DNA of 64,000 nt from Flavobacterium selenitireducens (GTDB lineage Bacteria; Bacteroidota; Bacteroidia; Flavobacteriales; Flavobacteriaceae), in the NCBI RefSeq assembly GCF_014748335.1, contig NZ_JAAVIY010000011.1, positions 1-64,000 of the forward strand, in the 5' to 3' direction. The notes under the pieces were generated by a model. The model was given only the letters and a program-made list of their open reading frames with translations. It was not told the DNA's origin and ran no database searches. Positions 53,101-60,075 of this stretch are shown in pieces (the stretch's first letter is position 1; every line of letters begins with the position of its first letter). The position numbers and the translations under genes were made by a program.

Positions 53101-53314
53101 TGACACATTCGACCTCGGTGGGTTCGGAGACGGGCTGAAAGTCAAGATTTTTAACCGCTACGGCATGGTCGTTTACGAAATGGACAATTATGTCGATCAA
53201 TGGCACGGTCAATCCAAAAACGGGAACGACCTGCCAAGTGCGACTTATTATTATCACATCCGAAATGCAACGGGAGAGGAAAGGACCGGCTGGGTGTATC
53301 TGTTGCGCGACTAA
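50120..53314 (+). CDS. Large T9SS type B surface protein (CHU_C / gliding-associated C-terminal domain)
   Basis: This protein of about 1064 residues has a signal peptide (LLLLIACLCATSVFAQ) and a series of beta-rich Ig/PKD-like units with recurring short Cys pairs, for example DETCSGNGSVFF, HQVDGCGLSAD, TDQCGEAVV, YDTCGEPHI, LTDSCGNEWDF and VVDVCGNIVN. A late Ig region (GPDGFTSFEQNP and GPNGFGSSENPT) precedes the C-terminal domain (about 1000-1064, IPKGVSANGDGANDTF to GWVYLLRD), the type B sorting domain found in SprB-like adhesins. The start at 50120 gives the signal peptide; an ATG at 50078 adds 14 residues. It ends in a 4-base overlap with convergent mlaF. Adhesin-like function is inferred. 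Confidence 0.9.
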   Translation: MREHYLHFRELLLLIACLCATSVFAQLSDFTFSVTHTDETCSGNGSVFFNVSGTTPGATMLYSIYLLPDTTDPETVTSAATFVGLTAGTYLIVATQTLGSQTGTQQAQVIIADNVDDLAYAVLHQVDGCGLSADIVVGVSSGQPQTYEILSGPQTFPAQTQNTFTVNQGGVYLVRVTDQCGEAVVQTYTFSFAPESSVGFEANATSVMVSCNLIAISQHFSTTGGFNYPLDVHYTLTLPGGETQSSTLTIAGGANSSVTIAEDMIISAGQTYSYSVTVTDACGHTYTDMGTVPNNYLEPIFSPAGSDCDSVSYAVYYTTGATVTAAPAAYQNELPFELEITQNTAVMPQLPPGNYVVTAYDTCGEPHILELTVTEPAPVSPVALVALGCDTGRASVNIRAFEHIVLIEMVSAPTGYFGTLPQNLANALDGTNALRLADLVAGSYVFHLTDSCGNEWDFPVEIPELVIESQTVITQNCGSFNLDLTYSDNSANAPAFWLQKYFPAFDAWGHPQTGVLYTEGLAPTNSNSFQIEPGMNLNLLFSGKMRLVAYKVSYSTAEELRHCLKILETFDILSAPVILDTYSFVCAGGNFDVLVEAVGMAPMSYQITHFNAAPFVVDNGNSPTFTGLLPGVYNFRVVDVCGNIVNRVFEIAEPYPMQITGEGNCEGQPLTLSVPNLPHLGYSWYFEGGSPVLGTSAILEIPALSAGDIGTYYVTIFTDNPESCINVTLSYVVTDIIPAAAAGQDSNEQYCGSPGVVDLNAFLVGNFQTGGTWAGNPESGTIAGNVWDASSAAAGTYTFTYTKTSECGAPAISTHTFVLHPRPENPIPFLEQDVCEQGDIVLLATTIPGATYVWTGPDGFTSFEQNPSVPNATSANNGTYAVQAFLGDCASDVMPIEIVIGELPEFALSAACANDKMMITATAVAHGDDVTYVWSGPNGFGSSENPTDITGQHPGEYSLTVTNAAGCSETFTQTVDVTICSIPKGVSANGDGANDTFDLGGFGDGLKVKIFNRYGMVVYEMDNYVDQWHGQSKNGNDLPSATYYYHIRNATGEERTGWVYLLRD

Positions 53315-54093
53315 GCGGGAGCTTCGCCTTTGTCCTCGCGAAGTTGCGCTTTCCGTACTTTTTTGAAAAGGTTGGACGAATAGACGAAATCTACGATCGC
53401 CGCGTTATCGGTTTTGAAGATCTCTTTCTTGGTGCCTTCCCAGGCCAAAATACCCTCTTTGAGAAATACGATCTTTTCGCCGATTTCCATTACGGAGTTC
53501 ATATCGTGTGTGTTCACGACGGTTGTAATGCTATATTCGTGCGTAATTTCCTGGATGAGGTTGTCGATGACGGTCGACGTCTTTGGATCGAGGCCGGAAT
53601 TCGGCTCGTCGCAAAACAAATACTTAGGATTGTTCACGATCGCCCTTGCAATGGCGACGCGTTTCTGCATCCCGCCTGAAATTTCAGAAGGTTTTTTGTG
53701 GTGCGCGTCAATGAGGTTCACGCGCGCGATGACTTCGTCTACACGGTCTTTGATTTCGCCTTTCGACTTGTTGGAAAACATCTGTAAAGGAAATCCGACG
53801 TTTTGCGCCACGGTCATACTATCGAACAACGCACTTCCCTGGAAAACCATTCCGATTTCGGTGCGCAGGTCGCGTTTTTCGTCTTCGGTCATGGCCCAAT
53901 AGGCGCGTCCGTCGTAAAGTATTTTTCCAGAATCCGGACGGTGGATTCCGAGCAAGCTCTTGAGCAAAACCGTTTTTCCCGATCCGGACTGGCCGATGAT
54001 AAGGTTGGTTTTACCAGTCTCGAATGTCGTGGTGATCCCTTTGAGAACCGTTGTTTCTCCGAACGACTTGACAACTTCTTTTACCTCTATCAT
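53311..54093 (-). CDS. mlaF: ABC transporter ATP-binding protein, Mla type
   Basis: This protein of about 260 residues is the ATPase of an Mla-like system that moves phospholipids between the membranes. Motifs: Walker A GQSGSGKT, Q-loop VFQGSALFDSM, signature SGGMQKRVAIARA, Walker B YLFCDEPNSGLDP, and the H-loop in VVNTHDMNSV. The start at 54093 overlaps the mlaE stop by ATGA; upstream in-frame codons are inside mlaE. The substrate-binding MCE protein (mlaD) is not in the window. It converges on the T9SS type B gene with a 4-base overlap. Confidence 0.92.
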   Translation of the reverse strand: MIEVKEVVKSFGETTVLKGITTTFETGKTNLIIGQSGSGKTVLLKSLLGIHRPDSGKILYDGRAYWAMTEDEKRDLRTEIGMVFQGSALFDSMTVAQNVGFPLQMFSNKSKGEIKDRVDEVIARVNLIDAHHKKPSEISGGMQKRVAIARAIVNNPKYLFCDEPNSGLDPKTSTVIDNLIQEITHEYSITTVVNTHDMNSVMEIGEKIVFLKEGILAWEGTKKEIFKTDNAAIVDFVYSSNLFKKVRKAQLREDKGEAPA

Positions 54094-54839
54094 TTGCTCA
54101 GGAGTAATTGGGTTAGTACATAATTCGCCAGGATGATCATCACGGACGTCCAAACGAAGGAAGTCGTACTTGCTTTCCCGACTTCGAGCGCGCCGCCTTT
54201 CATGTAAAATCCGTGAAACGATGGAATGGTTGCCAGGATGATCGCAAATACGAACGTTTTGATGAAGGCGTACGTGATGTGGAACGGGATGAATTCCGTC
54301 TGGATTCCTGAAATGAATTCCGCGCTTGACGTAAAACCTCCGTAAACGCCTGCCATCCAGCCGCCGAGAATGCCCAGGAACATTGAGAGCATGATGACAA
54401 ACGGGTAAAACAGCAGCGCGATTATTTTTGGGAAAACAAGGTAATTTAAGGAATTGACACCCATTACTTCCAAAGCGTCGATCTGTTCGGTAACGCGCAT
54501 GGTTCCGATGCTTGAAGTAATGAACGACCCGACTTTACCCGCCATGATGATGGAAATGAACGTGGGCGCGAATTCGAGGATAACCGATTGTCTCGTGGCG
54601 AATCCGATGAGGTATTTCGGGATTAAAGGATTGGTGAGGTTCAAAGCGGTCTGGATGGCGACGACGCCTCCGACGAAAAACGAAATGAACGCGACAATTC
54701 CGAGCGACCCGATTATCAGGTCGTCGATTTCTTTGAGGATCAGCCCGCGCATCACCGCTGCTTTGGTCGGTTTTCGGAAGACTTCCTTGACCATCAAAAA
54801 GTATTTACCGATCTGTGTAAGCCAGCGCGTAAGGATCAT
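54090..54839 (-). CDS. mlaE: ABC transporter permease, MlaE/DUF140 family
   Basis: This 249-residue inner-membrane permease has about five helices. The family core is clear: FISFFVGGVVAIQTALNLTNPLIPKYLIG, then RQSVILEFAPTFISIIMAGKVGSFITSSIGTMRVTEQIDALEVMG and a C-terminal SFHGFYMKGGALEVGKASTTSFVWTSV. It pairs with mlaF, overlapping it by 4 bases. Promoter not recognised; the upstream spacer holds octamer repeats. Confidence 0.93.
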   Translation of the reverse strand: MILTRWLTQIGKYFLMVKEVFRKPTKAAVMRGLILKEIDDLIIGSLGIVAFISFFVGGVVAIQTALNLTNPLIPKYLIGFATRQSVILEFAPTFISIIMAGKVGSFITSSIGTMRVTEQIDALEVMGVNSLNYLVFPKIIALLFYPFVIMLSMFLGILGGWMAGVYGGFTSSAEFISGIQTEFIPFHITYAFIKTFVFAIILATIPSFHGFYMKGGALEVGKASTTSFVWTSVMIILANYVLTQLLLSK

Positions 54840-54874
54840 GGGCGTGAAATATGTGCTAAAATACGGATTAATTT

Positions 54875-54914
54875 GCGAACTAGCGAATTAGCGAGTTAGC
54901 GAATTAGCGAATTG
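54875..54914. repeat. Octamer tandem repeat (GCGAATTA family), five units
   Basis: Units are GCGAACTA, GCGAATTA, GCGAGTTA, GCGAATTA and GCGAATTG in an exact 8-base period. An inverted version occurs at 55133-55168. The 54915-55132 stretch between them holds no gene that I can support. Confidence 0.9.
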
Positions 54915-55132
54915 GCAACCGAAGCTTTAAACGAATAGGTCAAAGCAATTTGGCAATTGACATAAGATTATCTGAAATGAGATGGTAGCATATTGATTTT
55001 TCAGCAAAAGCACTTGCGCTCCCGTCGTCTGTTTACCGGAAACTAAAACAAAATAGTTTGAGATGGAAGGTAAAATATGTTCGATTGAATGCTAAACGCC
55101 GTTTCGGGACGAAAAGCATCTCTCACTCAAAC

Positions 55133-55168
55133 CATTCGCTAATTTTCAAATTTTCAAATTCGCTAATT
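55133..55168. repeat. Inverted octamer-type repeat at the XRE stop codon
   Basis: TTCGCTAATT occurs twice around TTCAAATTTTCAAA. The minus-strand copy AATTAGCGAA supplies the TAG stop of the XRE gene (55163-55165). It is the inverse of the array at 54875. Confidence 0.85.
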
Positions 55169-55372
55169 GTCCTCCCGAAACTCCAAAATATCCCCGGGCT
55201 GGCAATCCAACGCCTTGCAAATCGCATCAAGCGTGCTGAAACGCACCGCTTTTGCCTTTCCGGTTTTGAGGATAGAGAGATTCGACAACGTGATATCTAC
55301 TTTTTCAGATAACTCGTTAAGCGACATTTTGCGCTTGGCCATCATGACGTCTAAGTTTACGATTATCGCCAT
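55163..55372 (-). CDS. XRE-family transcriptional regulator, small
   Basis: This 69-residue protein is almost only a Cro/C1-type helix-turn-helix: MAKRKMSLNELSEKVDITLSNLSILKTGKAKAVRFSTLDAICKALDCQPGDILEF. The start at 55372 overlaps the DUF2975 stop by ATGA; upstream in-frame codons are in that gene. DUF2975 membrane proteins with a small XRE partner are a frequent pair in bacteria. The pair probably regulates its own transcription through the repeats at 55941-55980. The signal and targets are unknown. Confidence 0.9.
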   Translation of the reverse strand: MAIIVNLDVMMAKRKMSLNELSEKVDITLSNLSILKTGKAKAVRFSTLDAICKALDCQPGDILEFREDN

Positions 55373-55902
55373 CAGATCGTGAGTTCGCTTTCGGATTGCA
55401 TTTCGACACCGCGGTGGAAAATCAATCCTATGACGTACAATGTCGCGCCCATGAAGAGCCAAACGTCGGCTCCGGCAAGTCGCAGAATTCCGAGGTCGGG
55501 CAGGAAGACGTTCTGGTCGGCAATCCATCGTGCGGTCTTGGCGCCGATTACCGAAACGATGCCGATAGCGAGCGTGAGATACGATAGGCTGAAAACAAAC
55601 CTTCCGAACTCAACATTGAAAGGCGTGCGTAAATCGAGTTTGTTTTCGGTAAAAATCATCACGATACGATACAACGCCAATGTTTTGAGAACTGCGGCGA
55701 CCGTCATGAGTGACAACATCAGCGCGAAATAGGTTTTGCCAAACCTCAATAGGTCGGTCAGCGGTAAATAGTCGGCGGCCAGCGGCTGAAACGCCAGGGT
55801 ATAAATCATATTGAATAGAAAACTGCCCGCTTCCACGCACATTCCGATGAAAAATATCCAGGCCAGGACGTGCAGGAACCTTAAAATTTTTCTGTTTTCC
55901 AT
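55372..55902 (-). CDS. DUF2975 membrane protein
   Basis: This 176-residue protein has four membrane helices (about 12-32, 50-75, 100-122 and 140-165), for example LRFLHVLAWIFFIGMCVEAGSFLF, YFALMLSLMTVAAVLKTLALYRIV and FSLSYLTLAIGIVSVIGAKT. It fits DUF2975 and ends with the usual charged loop before the HTH gene. It is co-transcribed with the XRE gene (ATGA overlap). The promoter and palindrome upstream suggest autoregulation. The function of DUF2975 is not known. Confidence 0.85.
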   Translation of the reverse strand: MENRKILRFLHVLAWIFFIGMCVEAGSFLFNMIYTLAFQPLAADYLPLTDLLRFGKTYFALMLSLMTVAAVLKTLALYRIVMIFTENKLDLRTPFNVEFGRFVFSLSYLTLAIGIVSVIGAKTARWIADQNVFLPDLGILRLAGADVWLFMGATLYVIGLIFHRGVEMQSESELTI

Positions 55903-55926
55903 AATCTCCGGGTTTTAATTATGAAG

Positions 55927-55955
55927 CAAATATAAATGTATTTATTGATAAACAA
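55927..55955 (-). promoter_or_regulatory. Promoter of the DUF2975-XRE operon
   Basis: TATATTTG (55934-55927) matches the -7 consensus exactly; TTG (55955-55953) is 18 bases upstream and lies inside the palindrome. The leader is about 19 bases. Confidence 0.6.
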
Positions 55956-55980
55956 TAAATTAGTTTTAAAAAACAATAAA
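55941..55980. promoter_or_regulatory. Candidate operator for the XRE regulator
   Basis: TTTATTG (55941-55947) and CAATAAA (55953-55959) form a perfect inverted repeat with a 5-base centre, and another CAATAAA follows at 55974-55980. The palindrome covers the -33 TTG of the operon's own promoter. Confidence 0.5.
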
Positions 55981-56102
55981 AATATTTTGAATTACGAGTT
56001 TGATGTTGGGATTTGAATCGATTCCCTATTGTGATTTCTGTCCTGGTGCAAATGGCGAAAGCCAACGGTCAAATCCTGTAACGTATTGAAAAGCAATGCA
56101 CC

Positions 56103-56110
56103 TATCTTTG
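56103..56110 (+). promoter_or_regulatory. -7 promoter element of the NmrA-like gene
   Basis: TATCTTTG matches TAnnTTTG exactly. It lies after an in-frame ATG at 56096, so the real start is ATG 56126 with a leader of about 10 bases. Confidence 0.55.
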
Positions 56111-56125
56111 GAAAAAGGCAATTTT

Positions 56126-56983
56126 ATGATAGTCGTTTCAGCTGCAACGGGGCACATCGGTTCCGAACTTATAAAACTATTGGTCTCACGCAATCAGGAA
56201 GTTATCGGTTTGACAAGCAAGCAGGGCCACGTCTCCCAAATAGAAAAGGCGGGCGCAAAAGCGGCGGTCATCGACATATTCGACACCTCAAAACTGCGCG
56301 GGCTGCTCAACCGTGCCGACAAATTTTACCTGTTGAACCCGCCGGGCGACATTTCCGGAAATCCATCCCAGGAAGAACGGCAATCCGTTCAGGTGCTCAT
56401 CGACGCCGTCAAGAACGGGACGCTCAAAAAGATCGTTGCCGAATCTACGTACGGCGCGCAACCCGGCTACGAGCTCGGCGACCTCGACGTTCTTTATGAA
56501 CTCGAAAAAAAGTTGGGCAGTACATCGATTCCGCACGAAATCATTCGAGGCGCATATTACTTTTCCAATTGGGATATGGCGCTAGAATCGGCTGAAAAAC
56601 AAGGAAAGATATACTCGTTTTTCCCGAAGGATTTTAATCTGCCGATGGTAGCTCCGGCCGATATCGCCAAGCTTGCCGCCGATCGACTCATCGATGACGA
56701 AATCCAACCGTTGCATTATGTCGAAGGCCCGCGGCATTATTCCCCTCAGGACGTTGCGGACGCCTTTTCTGACGTGCTTAAAAAGCCGGTTGAGGTAGTA
56801 GAAATACCGCCGCAAGACTGGGAAAATTTCATGGTAAGTTCAGGATTCTCGACGGCCGCGGCGAAATCGATGGCCAATATGACGCAAGCAACACTCGACA
56901 CTCTCGAAACTCCGGACAGCCCGACTAAGGGTACGACCACTTTAGCCGAATATGTCGCCGATTTAGTGCGACAGTCCGGCTGA
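56126..56983 (+). CDS. NmrA-like NAD(P)-binding protein
   Basis: This protein of about 285 residues is an atypical SDR. It begins IVVSAATGHIGSELIKLL (Rossmann Gly motif) with SRNQEVIGLTSKQGH next, contains KIVAESTYGAQPGYELGDLD and FSNWDMALESAEKQGKIYSFFP, and ends in a helical domain. No complete Tyr-x-x-x-Lys pair was located, as in many NmrA-like proteins, so it may act as a redox sensor or quinone reductase instead of a dehydrogenase. The start was chosen from the -7 element at 56103. It converges on the GT2 gene with a 2-base gap. Confidence 0.85.
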   Translation: MIVVSAATGHIGSELIKLLVSRNQEVIGLTSKQGHVSQIEKAGAKAAVIDIFDTSKLRGLLNRADKFYLLNPPGDISGNPSQEERQSVQVLIDAVKNGTLKKIVAESTYGAQPGYELGDLDVLYELEKKLGSTSIPHEIIRGAYYFSNWDMALESAEKQGKIYSFFPKDFNLPMVAPADIAKLAADRLIDDEIQPLHYVEGPRHYSPQDVADAFSDVLKKPVEVVEIPPQDWENFMVSSGFSTAAAKSMANMTQATLDTLETPDSPTKGTTTLAEYVADLVRQSG

Positions 56984-56985
56984 CA

Positions 56986-57834
56986 TCAGCGTAATTTTTC
57001 TTTTATCTTTTTCCATCGGTACGCGCGCACGAACCGACCTTGTTCGGGCGTGACAAGCATGGTTTTGCGCTCGGATCTGGCTTTGAGAAAACCGTTCACG
57101 TAGTCGAGAAACAACAAAGGTTTTTTCTTGCGCATCGCCAGTTTTGCAGAGGCGATGGCGGTAATCAGCAACCCGTAACCCAACGTGTAAAAAGCCGCGC
57201 CCTGTTTGTAGCGGGCCGTTTTGTCGTAAGTGGAACCGGTTGGCTTGAGATGTTTTACCCTTAGTTTGGGTAAAGTGACGACGTTCCAGCCGTAAAACTT
57301 GCAAAGCAATTCGTCTGCCGTGTCCCAGCCCATGGCGGGTTTTAACCCTCCGATTTGCTCAAAACACGTTTTGCGGTAGGCTTTGAACGCGCCGCGGATG
57401 TGATCGTGATCGGTCAGGTTTTCCAAAATCCAGTCGCCGTTTTTTTCGATGTAAGCGAATCCGCCGGCCATTCCGATCGTTTCGTCGGACGCGAATTTTG
57501 CGAGGATTCTCTCGAAATAGTCGTTCGGGAAAATCAGGTCGGCGTCAGCTTTTACGATGACGTCAAAATTTTTGTTGGCCACGGCAAAGCCTTTCTCAAA
57601 CGCCCGGATTACTTTGCTTCCAGGCAAGTGTACGGCTTCAGATGTCGTATTCACCAATTTGATCCAGGGATGTTTCAACGCGAATTCCGCTGCGATTCGA
57701 GCCGTAGAATCGGTAGAGTTGTCGTTTACGACGATCACTTCGGTTGGCAATTTGGTTTGCGCCACAAGCGAATCCAACGTCAGCGCGATGAATTTTTCTT
57801 CGTTAAACGCAGGAATCACAACCGTATAATCCAT
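56986..57834 (-). CDS. Glycosyltransferase family 2
   Basis: This 282-residue GT-A fold enzyme has YTVVIPAFNEEKFIALTLDSL at the N-terminus, VIVVNDNSTDSTARIA, and the metal-binding DxD motif ADADLIFPNDYFERI (KADADL near residue 92-98), then a long second part with WDTADELLCKFYGW (ED-like general-base position). It transfers a sugar from a nucleotide donor to a lipid or saccharide acceptor. A methyltransferase gene lies directly upstream on the same strand (31-base gap with a heptamer repeat), suggesting a small glycolipid or cell-surface modification unit. Substrates unknown. Confidence 0.9.
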   Translation of the reverse strand: MDYTVVIPAFNEEKFIALTLDSLVAQTKLPTEVIVVNDNSTDSTARIAAEFALKHPWIKLVNTTSEAVHLPGSKVIRAFEKGFAVANKNFDVIVKADADLIFPNDYFERILAKFASDETIGMAGGFAYIEKNGDWILENLTDHDHIRGAFKAYRKTCFEQIGGLKPAMGWDTADELLCKFYGWNVVTLPKLRVKHLKPTGSTYDKTARYKQGAAFYTLGYGLLITAIASAKLAMRKKKPLLFLDYVNGFLKARSERKTMLVTPEQGRFVRAYRWKKIKEKLR

Positions 57835-57845
57835 CGAAACACAAC

Positions 57846-57866
57846 TTTAAACCTTAAACTTTAAAC
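57846..57866. repeat. Heptamer repeat (TTTAAAC/CTTAAAC, three units)
   Basis: TTTAAAC, CTTAAAC, TTTAAAC in an exact 7-base period, abutting the methyltransferase stop codon (57866-57868). It is the same family as the array at 35188. Confidence 0.88.
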
Positions 57867-58390
57867 TATTGAACCCGCTCCGCGTATACGATATAATACC
57901 GATTTGTGAAGCGCCTCAACAATGGCCGTATCCCGAATTTTTTCACCGGATTCGTCCAACGTTGCCGATCGATGATTTTCCAGCCCGTTTTTTCTAGAAG
58001 CCAATCGAGCTGCCAGTCCTCAAATTCGTGATAGTGGCGGTCCCAAGGGTCGGTTTTGGAGCGATAAGCCGGCGAAAACCAAAGCCGCATCGGGATGGAA
58101 ATAAAAAGCTTTTCGGATTTTATTTGCTCCAGGACGGTATACGGATTGAGCAGGTGCTCAAAAATCTCAAATGCCGTCACGATGTCGTAGTCGCTGTTTT
58201 GCAACGCAGACTGGTCGTTGTCAAGGTCTTCCCCGGTGGTATTCATGACGTTGAAACCCTCGCTTTTCATGATTTTGGAAAATGGGTTTTCGACGCCGAG
58301 ATCGAGGATCTTCCCGTCGGCTGAAGCGTGTTTTTTGAGGAACGCCAACGTGAGACGGAAGCGTTTGTCTGGATACGTATTTTCGTACAT
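57866..58390 (-). CDS. SAM-dependent methyltransferase (class I)
   Basis: This protein of about 174 residues has a Rossmann-like methyltransferase fold: ASADGKILDLGVENPFSKI (motif I region), GFNVMNTTGEDLDN, SDYDIVTAFEIFEHLLNPY (motif IV) and LFISIPMRLWFSPAYRSK. The start at 58390 is preferred because an earlier in-frame ATG (58423) lies within the conserved structured element. It is upstream of GT2 on the same strand and downstream of the KASIII gene. The acceptor is unknown. Confidence 0.82.
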   Translation of the reverse strand: MYENTYPDKRFRLTLAFLKKHASADGKILDLGVENPFSKIMKSEGFNVMNTTGEDLDNDQSALQNSDYDIVTAFEIFEHLLNPYTVLEQIKSEKLFISIPMRLWFSPAYRSKTDPWDRHYHEFEDWQLDWLLEKTGWKIIDRQRWTNPVKKFGIRPLLRRFTNRYYIVYAERVQ

Positions 58391-58401
58391 GTGTCGATTG
58401 C

Positions 58402-58487
58402 CTAGCCCCGATTGCAGCGGCATCCTTTTAAAACCTCAAAGGTTTTCAAAACCTTTGAGGTTTTAAAAGATATAGCGCAAAGCGGGA
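58402..58487. ncRNA. Structured element, Flavo-1-like RNA motif, copy 2
   Basis: AGCGGCATCCTTTT (58416-58429) and AAAAGATATAGCG (58465-58477) match copy 1 at 231-343. The middle is a near-perfect 22-base stem, CTTTTAAAACC... (58425-58446) with its complement (58448-58469). The outer pairing is CCCG (58407-58410) with CGGG (58483-58486), the reverse of the GGG/CCC in copy 1. It lies between two minus-strand genes (KASIII and the methyltransferase); the functional strand is unknown. Confidence 0.65.
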
Positions 58488-58508
58488 AAATGCTCCTAAA
58501 AGTTAAAA

Positions 58509-59570
58509 TCAATAACGGTAGACGAATGCGTTGATGTTCATGCCCGCGCCAACCGAGGCAAAGATAAGCACATCGCCCTTATGCAACTGATGGTCGCCTT
58601 CCAAATTTCCGTTTACGAGCAAATCGTATAAGGTTGGTACCGTCGCGACCGAACTGTTGCCCAATTTGTGGATCGACATCGGCATGATGCCCTCGGGCGG
58701 ATTTTGTCCGTAAAGCTTGTAAAACCGCTCGATGATAGCTTCGTCCATTTTTTCGTTGGCCTGGTGGATGAGCACTTTTTTGACTTCGGAAATGGCGATG
58801 CCGCTTTTCTCCAGACAAGATTTCATGGCAAGCGGAACCTGGTTGAGTGCGAACTCATAGATCTTTCGGCCGTGCATCTTGATATAACGCACATCCGGGT
58901 CGAGTTCTTTATTGTAGGAATTCCCGAAGTAGAGAAAATAGGCCTCGTCATAAGTGAACGTCGCGCTTTCGTATGAAATCAGGCCTTCCTCGTCTCCGTT
59001 TGCTTCGACGATGGTCGCGCCGGCTCCGTCCGAATAAATCATCGAATCGCGATCGTGGACGTCGACGACCCTGGAAAGCGTTTCGGCCCCGATAACCAGG
59101 CAACGTTTGGCCATTCCGGACTTGATGAACGCATTGGCCTGAAGCACGCCTTCTATCCATCCGGGACAGCCGAAAAGGATATCGTAAGCGACACACTTCG
59201 GATTTTTGATTCGCAGTTTCGATTTGACACGCGTGGCAAGGCTCGGCAACATATCCGATTGAATCGCGCCTTTTTTGACGTCCCCGAAATTGTGGGCCAT
59301 GATGATGTAATCGATAGTTTCCCGATCGATTCCTGCGCTCTCAATGGCTTTTTCGGCGGCGAGAAAGGCGATGTCGGACGTGTGCAAATCATCCGAAACA
59401 TAGCGTCTTTCCTCGATTCCGGTAATGTCCTTGAATTTTTTGATGACCACTTCGCCAGGATAGTGGAGCGGTGTTCCGTCTTCGTTGAGGAATCGGTGCT
59501 GGCCGAAATCGGCATTGGTCATGGCTACTTCAGGGATGTAACTTCCCGAACCGGTTATTCTGACGTTCAT
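58509..59570 (-). CDS. 3-oxoacyl-ACP synthase III-like (KASIII/FabH family)
   Basis: This 353-residue thiolase-fold condensing enzyme has the active-site Cys135 in ILFGCPGWIEG, a catalytic His in LIHQANEKMDEAI and an Asn in LGNSSVATVPTL, with SDGAGATIVEANGDEEG in the middle. It joins an acyl-CoA starter to malonyl-ACP in type II fatty-acid synthesis or a related pathway. The length is slightly above the FabH norm and the N-terminus is extended, so it may use an unusual starter. A true housekeeping fabH would usually lie with plsX; none is here, so it may serve a specialised lipid. Clear of its neighbours by 100-bp spacers. Confidence 0.88.
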   Translation of the reverse strand: MNVRITGSGSYIPEVAMTNADFGQHRFLNEDGTPLHYPGEVVIKKFKDITGIEERRYVSDDLHTSDIAFLAAEKAIESAGIDRETIDYIIMAHNFGDVKKGAIQSDMLPSLATRVKSKLRIKNPKCVAYDILFGCPGWIEGVLQANAFIKSGMAKRCLVIGAETLSRVVDVHDRDSMIYSDGAGATIVEANGDEEGLISYESATFTYDEAYFLYFGNSYNKELDPDVRYIKMHGRKIYEFALNQVPLAMKSCLEKSGIAISEVKKVLIHQANEKMDEAIIERFYKLYGQNPPEGIMPMSIHKLGNSSVATVPTLYDLLVNGNLEGDHQLHKGDVLIFASVGAGMNINAFVYRY

Positions 59571-59706
59571 GCAAATGGCAATTAATTAATATAAAGGTAA
59601 CTTTAATAACCTTTTCGGATGGCGAAAAAGTACAAACGAAGCACAAATTGCGATTTTTTCAACAAATACCAAGCAAAAAAACGGATGCCGAAATTTTAGT
59701 CCAGAA

Positions 59707-60072
59707 TCATCGGATTTTGACTTGCATTATCGTGGCAATGCTCAACGCCCGCGTCTTGACTATTTCGGCATTTTCGCCCGAGAAATTCTCGTTCACGGCC
59801 GCTTCGAACGTTTTGAGCCACGTTTGGAAATGTCCGGGTGAGAGCTTGGCTTTTTCGTTCAGTTCGACGTGAAGCTGCATGACGTTTTTTTTGTAAACGC
59901 CGCTGTGCAACAAAACCTGTTCCCAAAAATCGGTGATGGTAGGCAAGTGTTCGGCCATGTCGATTTTGGCAACGTCAATGAAAATCCGATGCATTTCCGG
60001 GTTTTGCAACAGCGTGTCGTAAAACCGTGCGAGCAGTAATTCTAAATCTTGTCTGTTTTGGATATCGGGCAT
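59707..60072 (-). CDS. Group III truncated hemoglobin
   Basis: This 121-residue 2/2 globin has the group III pattern: RQDLELLLARFYDTLLQNPEMHRIF, then a distal region AEHLPTITDFWEQVLLHSG, a His in LHVELNEKAKLSPGHFQTWLKTF (proximal His region, near residue 84) and a Trp-Leu-Lys helix. Known roles include oxygen and NO handling. It lies after gcvP on the same strand, behind a hairpin whose U-tract almost touches the ATG, with no other promoter in view; expression may depend on readthrough. Confidence 0.9.
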   Translation of the reverse strand: MPDIQNRQDLELLLARFYDTLLQNPEMHRIFIDVAKIDMAEHLPTITDFWEQVLLHSGVYKKNVMQLHVELNEKAKLSPGHFQTWLKTFEAAVNENFSGENAEIVKTRALSIATIMQVKIR

Positions 60073-60075
60073 GAT

